Origin: DATFDN01 sp963818725
GTDB lineage: Bacteria > Pseudomonadota > Alphaproteobacteria > Acetobacterales > Acetobacteraceae
Length of the DNA: 64,000 nucleotides
Reading direction: 5' to 3'
Assembly (NCBI GenBank): GCA_963818725.1
Contig: CAWFTU010000024.1
Location: 1 to 64,000 of the forward strand
Made by a program: the position numbers and the translations under genes. Shown here piece by piece: positions 47,126-57,217 of the stretch. Positions within the stretch are counted from its first letter, which is position 1. Each line of letters starts with the position of its first letter. Below the pieces are notes generated by a model. The model did no database searches and had not been told where the DNA came from. It saw only the letters and a program-made list of their open reading frames with translations.

Positions 47126-49060
47126 ATGCAATTCCATCTCAACGGGTTCCGGCCCGGCGATCCAAATGTGTCCGAAGCTGACGTCCGGCACCAGGCGCGC
47201 CGCGCCGAGGACAGGCTCCCCACACAGGTCGACGTTCTCATTGTCGGCTGCGGCCCCGCCGGTCTGACCCTCGCCGCGCAACTCGCTGCCTTCCCCGACA
47301 TCACAACCCGCGTCGTCGAGCAAAAATCCAGCCGCCTTCTGGTCGGCCAGGCCGACGGCATCGCCTGCCGCACAATGGAGATGTTCCAGGCCTACGGCTT
47401 TGCCGATCGTGTCATGAAGGAGGCCTACTGGGTCAACGAGTTCGCCTTCTGGAAGCCGGAGGAGACCCATCCCGAGACCCTGGTCCGGAGCAACCGCATT
47501 CAGGACGTCGAGGACGGGCTCTCGGAGTTCCCGCACGTCGTCCTCAATCAGGCGCGCGTGCACGACTTCTGTCTCGAGGTGATGCACAACTCGCCCACCC
47601 CCCTCACGCCTGATTACAACCGCCGCCTGCTCGACGTTACCATCCCTAAGGACGCTCCGGACGCGCCTGTCACCGTTCGTCTGGAACGCCTCGACCCCGA
47701 GCATCAGGGCGAGGTGGAAACGATCAGCGCCCGCTTTGTCGTCGGCTGCGATGGCGCCCGGAGTGCAGTCCGCCGGTCCTTAGGGCGTGCGTTGCATGGC
47801 GACTCCGCCAATCAGGCATGGGGCGTGATGGACGTCCTCGCCGTCACCGATTTCCCCGATGTCCGCCTCAAGGCGGCGATCCAGTCGGCTCACCACGGGA
47901 GCGCCCTCATCATCCCGCGCGAGGGCGGATACCTGTTCCGTATCTATCTCGAGCTCGACAAGCTCGCCGAGAACGAGCGCGCCGCGAGCCTCAACGTGAC
48001 CCCTGAGCGCCTCGTCGCCGCCGCCCGTCGCATCCTCCACCCCTACCGCCTTGAGGTGAAGGAGATCGCCTGGTGGTCGGTGTACGAGATCGGGCAGCGC
48101 CTGTGCGACCGGTTCGACGACGTTCCGGACGATTCAGCCGCCGGCGTCCACCCTCGCGTCTTCATCGCCGGTGACGCCTGCCACACCCACAGCCCCAAGG
48201 CCGGCCAGGGAATGAACGTCTCCATGCAGGACGGCTTCAATCTCGGCTGGAAGCTCACCGCCGTTCTTCGCGCCACGCCGCGCCCGCGCTCCTGCGCACG
48301 TATTCCGATGAACGACGCGCCCTCGCACAGGAGCTGATCGATTTCGATCGCAAGCTCGCGAGGATATTCAGCGCGCCAGTAAAGGATCCCAAGAACCCCG
48401 ACAGCGACGGCGTCGACCCAGCGGAGTTGCAGGACTATCTCATCCGGCAGCTCCGCTACACCGCGGGGACCGAAACTTGCTACCGGCCCTCGATCATCTG
48501 TGGCGACCCGACCTGGCAGCACCTGGCCAAAGGCTTGCCCATCGGGAAGCGATTTCATTCGGCACCCGTCATCCGTCTCGCCGACGCGCGCCCTCTCCAA
48601 CTTGACCATGTCGCGCGGGCCGACGGCCGGTGGCGCCTATACGCATTTGCTTCCGCGGAGGACCCGGGCGCCTCCTCAACCCGCACTCATGCACTGTGCG
48701 CCTTTCTTGCCGACTTTTCCCGCTCGCCGATCCGTCGCTTTACCCCACCGGGTGCCGACATCGATGCCGTTATCGACCTCCGGGCCATCTTCCAGCAGGG
48801 GCCACCGCGATCTCGACCTGGCAGTCATGCCCTCTCTCCTCCTGCCTCATAAGGGGCGCTACGGGCTGCACGACTACGAAAAGATGTTCTGCCCCGACCG
48901 CAGGCCGGACCAGGACATATTCGACATGCGGGGCATCGACCGCGCTCAAGGCTGCATGGTCATCGTTCGCCCCGACCAGTACGTCGCCCACATACTCCCG
49001 CTCGACGCCCACGATGCACTCGCTGACTTTTTCGATGGGCTCATGCTCCCGGCAGCGTAG
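47126..49060 (+). pseudogene. FAD-dependent aromatic monooxygenase (phenol 2-monooxygenase / 3-hydroxybenzoate 4-monooxygenase family), two frameshifts
   Basis: Hydroxylates a phenolic ring with NAD(P)H. Starts MQFHLNGFRPGDP; FAD Rossmann VLIVGCGPAGLTLAAQL; DG motif VVGCDGARSAVRR; GD motif FIAGDACHTHSPKAGQGMN; C-terminal thioredoxin-like dimerisation domain (DFSRSPIRRFTPPGADIDAV, DIFDMRGIDRAQGCMVIVRP). The frame breaks near 48288 (one base missing, expected RGHAAPALLRTYS) and near 48800 (one extra C in CAGGGGCCACC, expected QQGHRDLDLAVMP). With both restored it is ~644 aa, full length. It lies between terminase fragments 0 and A. Confidence 0.85.
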
Positions 49061-49069
49061 CTGCCCGGC

Positions 49070-49520
49070 GAAGGAGCTGCCCCCGCGCTGTGAGCTGGTC
49101 GGATTCGGCACGAGGGTAATCCGGTGCTGGAGTGGTGCATCGGCAACGTGGTCGGGCGGTACTGTGGGGGTGGTAACATCTATCCTTCGAAAGCAACGGC
49201 CCGAGCAGAAGATCGACGCCGCGATCGCGCTGCTCATGGCGATGGGCCGGGCCATGACCGATGACAGCAGCGCCGCGGGGCTCGAGGCTTCCTCGCCGGC
49301 CAATTTACGCGGATCTCAGTGGCTGAGGGCTTGGAGCGCCGACGGAGTGCTGTTCTCAATGCGCTCGTGGCGCACGAGCGTCGATCTCGTGCTCCGTCTG
49401 GACGACTTCGAGGGGCAGGACTGTGATCTCGCAGTCGATCTGGCGAGGGAGACCGACTTCATCGCCATACTGTCGATGGACATCGCGCCGCGACCCACGG
49501 CCGCGCCGGAATCGGCGATT
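49070..49520 (+). pseudogene. Phage terminase large subunit fragments (copy A)
   Basis: RHEGNPVLEWCIGNVVGRY, then in the next frame KQRPEQKIDAAIALLMAMGR (TerL C-terminus), followed by a piece from earlier in TerL: MRSWRTSVDLVLRLDDFEGQ and CDLAVDLARETDFIAI. The order is C-terminus then internal region, as if two copies were joined head to tail. Confidence 0.65.
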
Positions 49521-50070
49521 TGTCGAATCCACCGCCGCGAGACCACGTTGTTCGGCACGCGCGTAACGGCATGGAAGACGACTGGCGTGGCGCTGTAGTT
49601 CCCCGTGCACGCAGTGGACGGGCATCTATCGTACGGTCGCCTTCGCGATGCTATCCGAACGATGTGACGGGATGGAGGCGCGCAATCCTGTCTACCTGGG
49701 CTGGACCGCGGCGGGCAGTCCGGTGCTCACCCAGCATTGAGGCCGACTTCGAGGCGATCGAAGCCGATGTGCGGGCCGCGTCAACCGGCCGGCCACATGT
49801 CTGCACCCAACCGGCGGACCTCAGCACCAAATTCCCCTGATACGGCGGGGGCCGTCCAGACATGACCCCGGCCGCGCCGACGCTGGTAGTTGGGTCGCCG
49901 CCGGTTGAGCACGTCGGCGACAAGTCTTACGGGAGATGGACGAGTGCCATTGCGGCCATCGTACGGGCGGGCAAAGCTCGCATTGCTGCGTTCGTTGCAC
50001 GGGAGATCCAGCCGTGCCGAGGCGCAGCAGCCGGCGCGGCCCTGACAGGAGTTGCCTTCGGAGGGAAGCC
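49521..50070. other. 550-bp gap without an identifiable gene
   Basis: No frame is convincing. A short stretch near 49735-49780 (SIEADFEAIEADVRAAS) resembles a further TerL piece, so the gap is probably decayed phage DNA. GGAGGG at 50059-50064 is the ribosome-binding site of the next gene. Confidence 0.4.
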
Positions 50071-51277
50071 ATGAAAATCACAGGTTTCGAGACCATCAGG
50101 CTCGGCCAGTTCCCAAATCTGCTTTGGCTTCATGTCCATACCGATCAGGGGCTTGTTGGTCTAGGGGAGACGTTCTTCGGCCCGCGCGCTGTCGAGGCAT
50201 ACATCCACGAGACGGTGGCGCCCCTGTTGCTCGGCAAACCCGCACTGCAGCTGGACCGGCATGGGCGGACGCTGCAGAACCAATATCTCGGATTTTCCGG
50301 GAGTGGGGTGGAGATGCGTGCTGCTTCGGCTGTGGACATCGCCCTGTGGGACCTGTTCGGTCAGGCAACCGGGCAGCCGCTGCATCAATGCCTGGGCGGC
50401 CTCTCGCACGATCGCGTTCGCATCTATAACACCTGCGCCGGCTACCGATACATTCGTGCCCCAGGCGGGCAGAAGACGGACAACTGGGGCGTCAATGCTG
50501 CGGCTGGCGCTGGGCCCTACGAGGACCTGGATGCGTTCCTGCATCGCGCCGACGAGCTCGCACATTCTCTGCTCGAGCAGGGCATCACGGCGATGAAGAT
50601 CTGGCCGTTCGATTTCGCGGCCGAGGCGAGCGAAGGTCGTTCCATCTCCGCCGCCGATCTCGAGTCCGCCCTCGTGCCGTTCCGCAAGGTTCGCGACGCG
50701 GTGGGGGACAAGATGGGCATCATGGCGGAGCTGCATTCGCTGTGGACGCCGCCGGCGGCAGAACGAGTTCCTGCGGGCGCTGGCGGACATTCAGCCGTTT
50801 TGGGTCGAAGACCCGATCAAGATGGCCAACGCCGACCTGCTCGCGAGCCTGCGCGCCCGCACCCGTGTCCCGATCTGCGCCAGCGAGACGGTCGCGACCG
50901 GGCGGGGCTTCCGCGAGTTCCTGCAGGCGGACGCGGTGGACGTGGTGATGCTGGACCTCTCCTGGTGTGGCGGCGTTGGCGAGGCGAAGAAGATCGCAAC
51001 GCTCGCCGAAGCCTGGGGCCGCCCGGTGGCCCCGCACGACTGCACCGGTCCCGTGGTGCTGGTCGCATCCGTGCACCTGTCGCTCAGTTGCCCGAACACG
51101 CTGGTGCAGGAAACCGTCCGTGCGTTCACCACCGGCTGGTATCGGGAGGTACTGACCGAGCTTCCGGACATCCGCGACGGCTTTGTCCGCCCGATGGCCG
51201 GGCCGGGGCTTGGAACCAAGCTGCAACCCGAGCGCTTGAGGGCGACTGACTGCGAGCGGCGGGTGACCAAAACCTAG
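50071..51277 (+). pseudogene. Mandelate racemase/muconate lactonizing enzyme family protein, frameshifted
   Basis: Enolase-superfamily sugar-acid dehydratase or racemase. N-terminal capping domain (MKITGFETIRLG, LVGLGETFFGPRA), then KxK-type region ITAMKIWPFD, metal ligands in MAELHSLW (E), WVEDPI (E) and CASETV (E), and PHDCTGPV near the end. The frame breaks at 50757, where GGCGGCAG has one base too many; removal gives TPPAQNEFLRALADIQPFW and a ~401-aa protein. Neighbouring MFS and two Gfo/Idh genes suggest sugar-acid catabolism. Confidence 0.83.
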
Positions 51278-51311
51278 CTGGCGCTCGGCTCGCCTGTGCG
51301 TCAGTCCGGCC

Positions 51312-51937
51312 ATGATCAGGTCGGTAGTCAGGGAGGTCTCTGCCGTGTCGGCGCACACGCATCGGGCCGCCATGGATCGCGCCGTCAGCTATCTGATCAC
51401 CAACTACAACCCGAAAGGGAACCGGATCGGTTGGTTGATGATGGCCTCGATCCTGGTCGAGGCGTGGGACCTCTATTCGATCGCGTTTGTGCTGATTTTC
51501 ATCCGCGACATCTTCCACCCATCTCCCGCGATGCTGGGACTGGCCGCGGCCGGTACGCAGGGAGGCGCCATTATCGGCGCGCTGCTCGGCGGATGGCTGG
51601 CCGACAAGCTCGGTCGTCGAATTGTCTTTCTGTCCACTATGGGGATGTTCGTCGTCTTCGCCCTGGTGCAGACATTCGTGCCGAACGTGGCATGGCTGGT
51701 CGTGGTCCGCCTCATCCTCGGTATTCCACTCGGCAGCGACATCTCAAGTGGCTACACCTACATCATGCCTACGTTTTCGTCAAATTGCCGGCGTTTCTGT
51801 CGATCTTCCTGTTTCCAGTGCTATTCTCAGCGATCGGACAGGCCCATGCGACGCTGTTCACAGCCATCTTCCCGCTGATCGGACTGTTGGCGGCGATCTT
51901 CATTCTGCCGGAGATCTACGGGTTCGGGCACGACTAG
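51312..51937 (+). pseudogene. MFS transporter with its middle deleted
   Basis: N-terminal TM1-TM4 (WLMMASILVEAWDLYSIAFV, GGWLADKLGRRIVFLSTMG, VRLILGIPLGSDISSGYTYI) jump near 51772, with a frame change, to the last two helices (KLPAFLSIFLFPVLFSAIGQ, PLIGLLAAIFILPEIYG). About 230 central residues are gone, so it cannot transport. It would have served the upstream enolase-family enzyme. Confidence 0.8.
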
Positions 51938-51976
51938 CGAGAACTCCTGGGGCGCCCTGGAGACCGTCCGTCTAAA

Positions 51977-52430
51977 GAAGGAGCTGATGCTGCAATCTGC
52001 CAGGCGACTGCGGTACGCCGGTAATCTGGTTCTCGGATGGTGCGTCGGCAACTATAACACACGTGGCAATGTCGATCGCTGCAAGCCTCGGCCCGAGCAG
52101 AAGATTGACACCGCTGTCGCGCCGCTCATGCGGGCGGTCAACCCATGGCCGACGACGGCAGCGCCGCGGGCTCGAGCGCTTCCTTGCCGGTCCGCTCTGC
52201 GCGGACCTCAGTGGCTGAGAGCTTGGATCGCCGATGAGGCGCTGTTCTCAAAGCGCTCGTGGAGCAAGAACGTCAATCTCGTGCTTCGTCTAGACGATTT
52301 CGAGGGGCGGGGCTGTGATCTCGCAGTCGATCTGGCGAGGGAGACCGACCTCATCGCCAAGCCGTCGGCGGACAGCGCGCCATGGCCTGGGGCTGCGCCG
52401 GAATGGACGGCTGTGCCATCCAGGCGGCGC
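51977..52430 (+). pseudogene. Phage terminase large subunit fragments (copy B)
   Basis: RYAGNLVLGWCVGN, CKPRPEQKIDTAVA, then WSKNVNLVLRLDDFEGRGCD and LAVDLARETDLIA: the same C-terminus/internal order as copy A, similar over ~350 bp including flanking bases. It ends at the stop of the reverse-strand oxidoreductase gene. Confidence 0.65.
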
Positions 52431-52438
52431 AGCGGTCG

Positions 52439-53452
52439 TCAGCCGGCAGACACGCCCCGCGCCCGCGCGAGCACGGCCTCGACCAACTCCTGGCTGGCAA
52501 GCGCCTCTTCCCCCGTCACGCGCGGATCGCGCCCGGCTTCGATCGCGTCGAGGAAGTCGGCCAGGAGCGCGCAGTGCGCGTCGTGTGGGAAGTCCATGAT
52601 GTTGGCGCCGCTCCCACTCCGGTCGCCGCCGTCGAGGGTCTCCTCGCTCCCGTCCAGATAGGCGATGCGCAGGCCCGCGCCGGTCAGCGCCGCCGTGCCG
52701 CGCGTGCCGAGGACCTCGATCCGTTCGGGGCTGCCCGGACAGTACGCCGTGGTCGCGGCCAGCAGGCCAGGAGCGCCGTTGCCGAGCCGCAGCAGGGCAG
52801 TCGCATAGTCCTCGGTCTCCATGCGGTGAACCGGCGTGGTGGCGGCCTGCGCCGCCGTGACCGCGGAGACGCCGACCAGCGAGCGGAACAGGTCGAGCGT
52901 GTGGATCGCCTGGGTGAGCAGCACGCCGCCGCCGTCGCGGGCGAGGGTGCCGCGGCCGGGCTCGTCGTAATAGCCCTGCGGCCGCCACCACGGCACGGTG
53001 ACCCACGCGGCGGCGACCTCGCCCAGCGCGCCCGCCCCCAGCAGGGCGCGCAGCCGCTCGCTGCCCGGGCGGAAACGATGCTGCAGCACCACCCCGAAGC
53101 GGCGGCCCGAGGCGCGCGCGGACGCGACCAGTCGACGCGCGCGGTCGAGGGAGACCTCGAGCGGCTTCTCGATCAGGACATGCTTGCCGGCGGCGAGGCA
53201 CCGCTCGGCCAGCTCGAGGTGGGCGGCCGGGGGCGTGAGCAGCAGCACCGCCCGCACCTCCGGGTCCGCGATGGCCCGGTCCGGCTCGGTCGTGACGGGG
53301 AAGCCGTAGCGCGCCGCGGCAGCCTCCGCCCGCGCCTGGCTGCGGCTCACGGCCCAGCGGACCTGGACGCGACCGGACAGGTCGAGGAGGCTCTTGGCAT
53401 GCGGCTCCGAGGCCGCCCCGAGGCCGATGACGGCGACGCCGACGCGGCTCAC
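52439..53452 (-). CDS. Gfo/Idh/MocA-family oxidoreductase
   Basis: 337-aa NAD(P)-dependent sugar or inositol-type dehydrogenase. Rossmann start VGVAVIGLGAASEPHAKSL, EKP motif in LIEKPLEVSLD (catalytic Lys), C-terminal beta-sheet domain with GTLARDGGGVLLTQAIHTLD. The start is a GTG at 53452 overlapping the upstream stop (GTGA), so the two oxidoreductases are coupled. The real C-terminus ends right at terminase fragment B. Confidence 0.86.
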   Translation of the reverse strand: MSRVGVAVIGLGAASEPHAKSLLDLSGRVQVRWAVSRSQARAEAAAARYGFPVTTEPDRAIADPEVRAVLLLTPPAAHLELAERCLAAGKHVLIEKPLEVSLDRARRLVASARASGRRFGVVLQHRFRPGSERLRALLGAGALGEVAAAWVTVPWWRPQGYYDEPGRGTLARDGGGVLLTQAIHTLDLFRSLVGVSAVTAAQAATTPVHRMETEDYATALLRLGNGAPGLLAATTAYCPGSPERIEVLGTRGTAALTGAGLRIAYLDGSEETLDGGDRSGSGANIMDFPHDAHCALLADFLDAIEAGRDPRVTGEEALASQELVEAVLARARGVSAG

Positions 53453-54477
53453 GGGACAGGCCTCCCGCCAGGCAGGGTCACCCGCTGCGCCGTGGCCTGC
53501 GCCTCCAGCGCCAGCCGGCAGACGGTGAAGACGTGGTCCTGCCGCATCGCCGTGTCCGACCGGTTCGCCACGTCCGCGGCGAAGGCGCGGAAATACCTGA
53601 TCGGGCGGGCGGCACAATCGATGTACCGCGTGCCGACGGCGTTGGCGAGGAAGAGGTGGTCCGGACCTGGCCTGCCCTCGATGTCGACATATTTGCGCAG
53701 CTCGATGGTGCCTTCGGTGGCGACAATGATCAGGCGCCCATCGCCCCAGGTTGGCATGCCGTCCGGGGTGAACCAGTCAACCCGGACATAGCCCGCGGCA
53801 CGCTCGCTGCGCAGGACAATCTCGCCGAAGTTCTCGAACCCCGGGCTCGGAAGCTCGCCGACCCCCGCCACCGTGCTGCTGACGACCTGCGCGTCGCGGC
53901 TGCCCGTGAACACCAGGAACTGATCGATCTGGTGCGACCCGATGTCACAGAGGATCCCGCCATGCGCCGCATGGTCGAAGAACCACGCGGGGCGGATCGC
54001 GGCGTTCAGCCGGTGCGGCGCGAGGTTCACGGTCTGCACCACCGCGCCGATCTCGCCGGCAGCCACCAGTTCCAGCGCGACTTCGACCGAGGGCACCAGG
54101 AACCGCTCGGAGAAGCAGATCGAGAAAATGCGCCCGGTTTCCGCCACGGCCCGCCGCAGCGCCTCGAGCTGCGCGAGCGAGGTGACGCCGGGCTTGTCCG
54201 ACATCACGTCCTTGCCATGGCGCATCGCCTCGATGGCCAGCGCCGCGCGGTCGCGCGGGACGGCCGCGATCACGATGAAGTCGATCGAGGGATCGTGCAG
54301 CAGCCGTTCGCGACCGACCGCGGGAATCCCAGGGAACCGCTTGCGGAATCCCGCCAGCACGCGCGGGTCGGTGGTCTCGGGGCAATAGCCGACGCAGTCC
54401 TGCCCGGCCGAGAGCAGCCCCTGTGTCATGTCGTAGATGTGCCGGTGATCTAGCCCGATCGCCGCGAAGCGCGCCAC
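53449..54477 (-). CDS. Gfo/Idh/MocA-family oxidoreductase
   Basis: 342-aa dehydrogenase: MARFAAIGLDHRHIYDMTQG, KDVMSDKPGVTSLAQLEALR (the active-site Lys region is SDKPG instead of EKP), and a C-terminal substrate domain (GGILCDIGSHQIDQFLVFTG). First gene of a two-gene operon, divergent from the VOC gene; the pair probably handles the same sugar-type substrate. Confidence 0.87.
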   Translation of the reverse strand: MARFAAIGLDHRHIYDMTQGLLSAGQDCVGYCPETTDPRVLAGFRKRFPGIPAVGRERLLHDPSIDFIVIAAVPRDRAALAIEAMRHGKDVMSDKPGVTSLAQLEALRRAVAETGRIFSICFSERFLVPSVEVALELVAAGEIGAVVQTVNLAPHRLNAAIRPAWFFDHAAHGGILCDIGSHQIDQFLVFTGSRDAQVVSSTVAGVGELPSPGFENFGEIVLRSERAAGYVRVDWFTPDGMPTWGDGRLIIVATEGTIELRKYVDIEGRPGPDHLFLANAVGTRYIDCAARPIRYFRAFAADVANRSDTAMRQDHVFTVCRLALEAQATAQRVTLPGGRPVP

Positions 54478-54557
54478 CGCACTCTCCTCCCGTCCCTCGC
54501 ATCGCGTGCTATCGTCGCGGGATCCTGACAGAACGGCAAGCGGTGCGGGAGCGTGGC

Positions 54558-54992
54558 ATGGTGCGGGTCGCCGGGATCGACCATCTCGTCATCCGGGTCA
54601 GCGACTACGAGAGATCCAGGGCGTTCTATGGCCGGCTCTTCGCCTTTCTCGACTTCGAGGTGTCGAACGAGTATCGCGACGCGATCGGCTGGACCAATGG
54701 GAAGACGCGCTTCTGGATCGGGCCGGCCGACGCCGAGGGTCGGAAGCACAGGTATCGCACCGGAGATGTCGGGTTCCACCACTACGCCTTCCAGCTGCGC
54801 AGCCGCAAGGACGGGGGACGCGCTACAAGCATTTCTCAGGAGGAGCTCCGGGCGACCATTGTCGACCCGGCCGGCGAGGACTACGACGACTACTACGCGG
54901 TGTTCTTCCTCGATCCGGACGGCCTCAAGCTCGAGGGCATGAGGCACGGCGAGGGGCAGCCCTCCAGGTCAAGTCCGGTTTTTGCTGGATAA
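54558..54992 (+). CDS. VOC (glyoxalase/dioxygenase) superfamily protein with compensating indels and an IS-altered end
   Basis: Start VRVAGIDHLVIRVSDYERSR carries the first metal His; HHYAFQLRS the second; FLDPDGLKLEGM the Glu region. The central stretch after RSRKD is out of frame: G5 at 54812-54816 has one G too many and CCGGGCG near 54850 one too few. Correcting both gives DGDALQAFLRRSSGATIVDP. The last ~8 residues come from the IS256 element inserted at ~54969. Confidence 0.75.
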   Translation: MVRVAGIDHLVIRVSDYERSRAFYGRLFAFLDFEVSNEYRDAIGWTNGKTRFWIGPADAEGRKHRYRTGDVGFHHYAFQLRSRKDGGRATSISQEELRATIVDPAGEDYDDYYAVFFLDPDGLKLEGMRHGEGQPSRSSPVFAG

Positions 54993-56274
54993 GCGGTTTT
55001 GAGATGCGGTGGGCGTGGCACCTGTCGCGAGTGCGACACGGGCTGTGAAGTCGCGGTTGAGCTCATCACGAATGGCCTTGAGCTGACGCAGCTCGAACTC
55101 GGTCATTCGCAGCCCTCGCCAACGTTCGGCAGCGCGGATCAGCGCGGCATGCGTGAGCTTGAGAAGTGCACGTTCGCCGAAGGCATGCGGGATGACTTTG
55201 GTATGCCGACGCTCCTCCCCGAACCGCCGTTCGAGCCGGTTCGCCGTTCTGATCGCATGCCGGTGTGCCAGTGGAAATCCCAGATGCGCGATGCACGCTT
55301 CGAAGTCGTCATCGAGGCAGGCCACCGCCGACGGCAGATCAGCCTCATGGGTCGCCGCGATGTCGTCGCGCAACAAACGCGCCGGCGCCGGCGAGGCGGC
55401 TTGATAGCGGGCCGCGGCACGCGCCTTGAACGCCGGCCGGACATCCTCCGGCACCTTGCTCTGCAGATTCCGCATCTTGTGTGCCAGGCAGCGCTGGCGC
55501 ATCGAGCGCGGGAAACACGCCGCGATGGCGCGGATCACCCCCGCCGTCCCATCGCTGGCGACCAGCAACGGATCGGGCAGGCCGCGCCGACGCAGGTCGT
55601 GGAAGAACTTCGCGGCAGCTCGCCGTGTCCGCCTTGGTGCCCGGCGCCAGGTGCAGCAGCGCCTTCTTGCCGTCGGCCAGAATCCCCCAGGCCGCCAGCA
55701 CCGCCTCCCGCGACTGACCCAGATGCAGCCGCTCGGCGATGCCGTCGACGAACAGGCAGACGACAGCGAATTCGCCGAGATCCCGGCCGGCAAACGCCTC
55801 ACACGCGGCCCACAGCCGCTCGGTCGCCGCGCTCACCGCGCTGCGGCGCGACAGCGATTGGCCGGTCTCGTCCGCGAACACCGCTTCGATGTCGCGCGTC
55901 GACAACCCGCGCGCATACATCTCGACCGCGAGCGCCTCCAGCTCGTCCGTCCGGTTCCCCAGGATCGCCCGGATCGTCGAGCGGAACGGCTCCGCCCGAT
56001 CGGCGATCTGCGGCGCGCCATATGCGACCGCCCCTTCCGCCGTCCTCAGCCGCCCGGTCCGATATCCGTTCCGGTACCCCGCGCCCGGCATGGCACCGCG
56101 CATGGAGTAGCCGCGCCCCAAAGCGTCTTCAGCCGCGCCTTCCAGCGCTTCGTCCAGGATCAGCCGCGCCGCCAGGCGAACCAGCTCCGACCCCAGCTCG
56201 CCGGTCTCCTGCGTTCCTCCCACCAGCACGTTCAGCTTCTCGCGCGTCCGCTCCGATGCCGGTATCCTTCCCAT
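54969..56274 (-). pseudogene. IS256-family (mutator) transposase, one frameshift
   Basis: MGRIPASERTREKLNVLVGG start; DDE regions FVDGIAERLHLGQSREAVLAA (first Asp), SDGTAGVIRAIAACFP (second Asp), QRCLAHKMRNLQSKVP. The frame breaks near 55608: GAAGTTC where GAATTC would keep CREFFHDLRRRGLPD in frame. Otherwise full length (~434 aa). Confidence 0.86.
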
Positions 56275-56376
56275 GCGGCGCTCCTCCGTCAGACGGCCCA
56301 GCGCCAAACCTGGCCGTCGGTGATTTACCATCAGGCGACGGTGCACCCCACCCCAATCTCCAGCAAGCTTAAGACT
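54969..56376 (-). mobile_element. IS256-family element (copy 1)
   Basis: Imperfect inverted ends containing AAGTC...TTGCTGGA at 54970-54990 and 56356-56376. No clear target duplication. It truncates the VOC gene. Confidence 0.75.
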
Positions 56377-56439
56377 TCACCTCCGCGGCGCCACGGCAGC
56401 CTTGGATTTATGCCAGCCGGCTTTGACCCTGACCCACTC

Positions 56440-56526
56440 CGTCATGCCCGCGAAAGCGGGCATCCAGGCCCGCACGCACCGAGTTCCGTGCGCTTCGCCT
56501 GGATTCCCGCTTGCGCGGGAATGACG
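56440..56526. repeat. Dispersed palindromic repeat (GTCATGCCCGCGAAAGCGGG type)
   Basis: GTCATGCCCGCGAAAGCGGG followed by CATCCAGG (56441-56468), and the inverse CCTGGATTCCCGCTTGCGCG followed by GGAATGAC (56498-56525). Widespread intergenic repeat of alpha- and betaproteobacteria; a half copy is at 59098-59128. Confidence 0.8.
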
Positions 56527-57217
56527 GCATAACGGTCAACGTCAACGCGGGCTGGAATAAGCAGGAATTTTTCGGGCGGGATCTTCTCGCCACTTCCGCC
56601 CTTGCACGAAAATTTCCGTCGCGAGAGTGAGCGGGATCACTGTCCCGTCGCGACGGCTATGGCAAGTGACATACCAATCTCGCCAAAGCGAAACGTGTCA
56701 CGTCCATCCGACGTGGCACAGGCAGAGGAGAGGGACACAAATGACTCAAGTGAACAGGGGATTACAAGCAATGGCGTACGCAGCGACTTCCTATGTGACT
56801 CTTCCGACTCCTGGCAACTCCAACGGCAATTTCACCTCGGAAATCAACAACGGGGGGACCGTCAGCGGCGCCGATCTTGCGTAGGAGGAGGAACTGTCCC
56901 CTATACGCTGTCGCCCGCGGGGGGATTTCAGCTTCCCATCCTACCCTGGCTGGAACATCTCGACCGTCGGGGCTGCCAACAATGGGATCAGCTTCGGTAA
57001 TGCCACCGTGGCCGATGGTTCGCTTCCGTTCGGGTTCATCGATAATAACGGCAATGTCACTGCGCTGCCCTCAGGCCAATTCGGGTCCGGGTTATCGGGA
57101 TAAATGACCTCGGTGTGGCCGTGGGCCTAAATCTCGGGGGGCAAGGCAATCAGCCCTTCATCTATGATATGGCAACAGGCGCGGAAACCCCGATAACTGT
57201 CCAAGGCGAGCTATGCT

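Noticed and set aside
46887..52430. A resident prophage, suggested by terminase sequence.
   Set aside because: Only short TerL fragments exist; no capsid, portal, tail or lysis genes are present.
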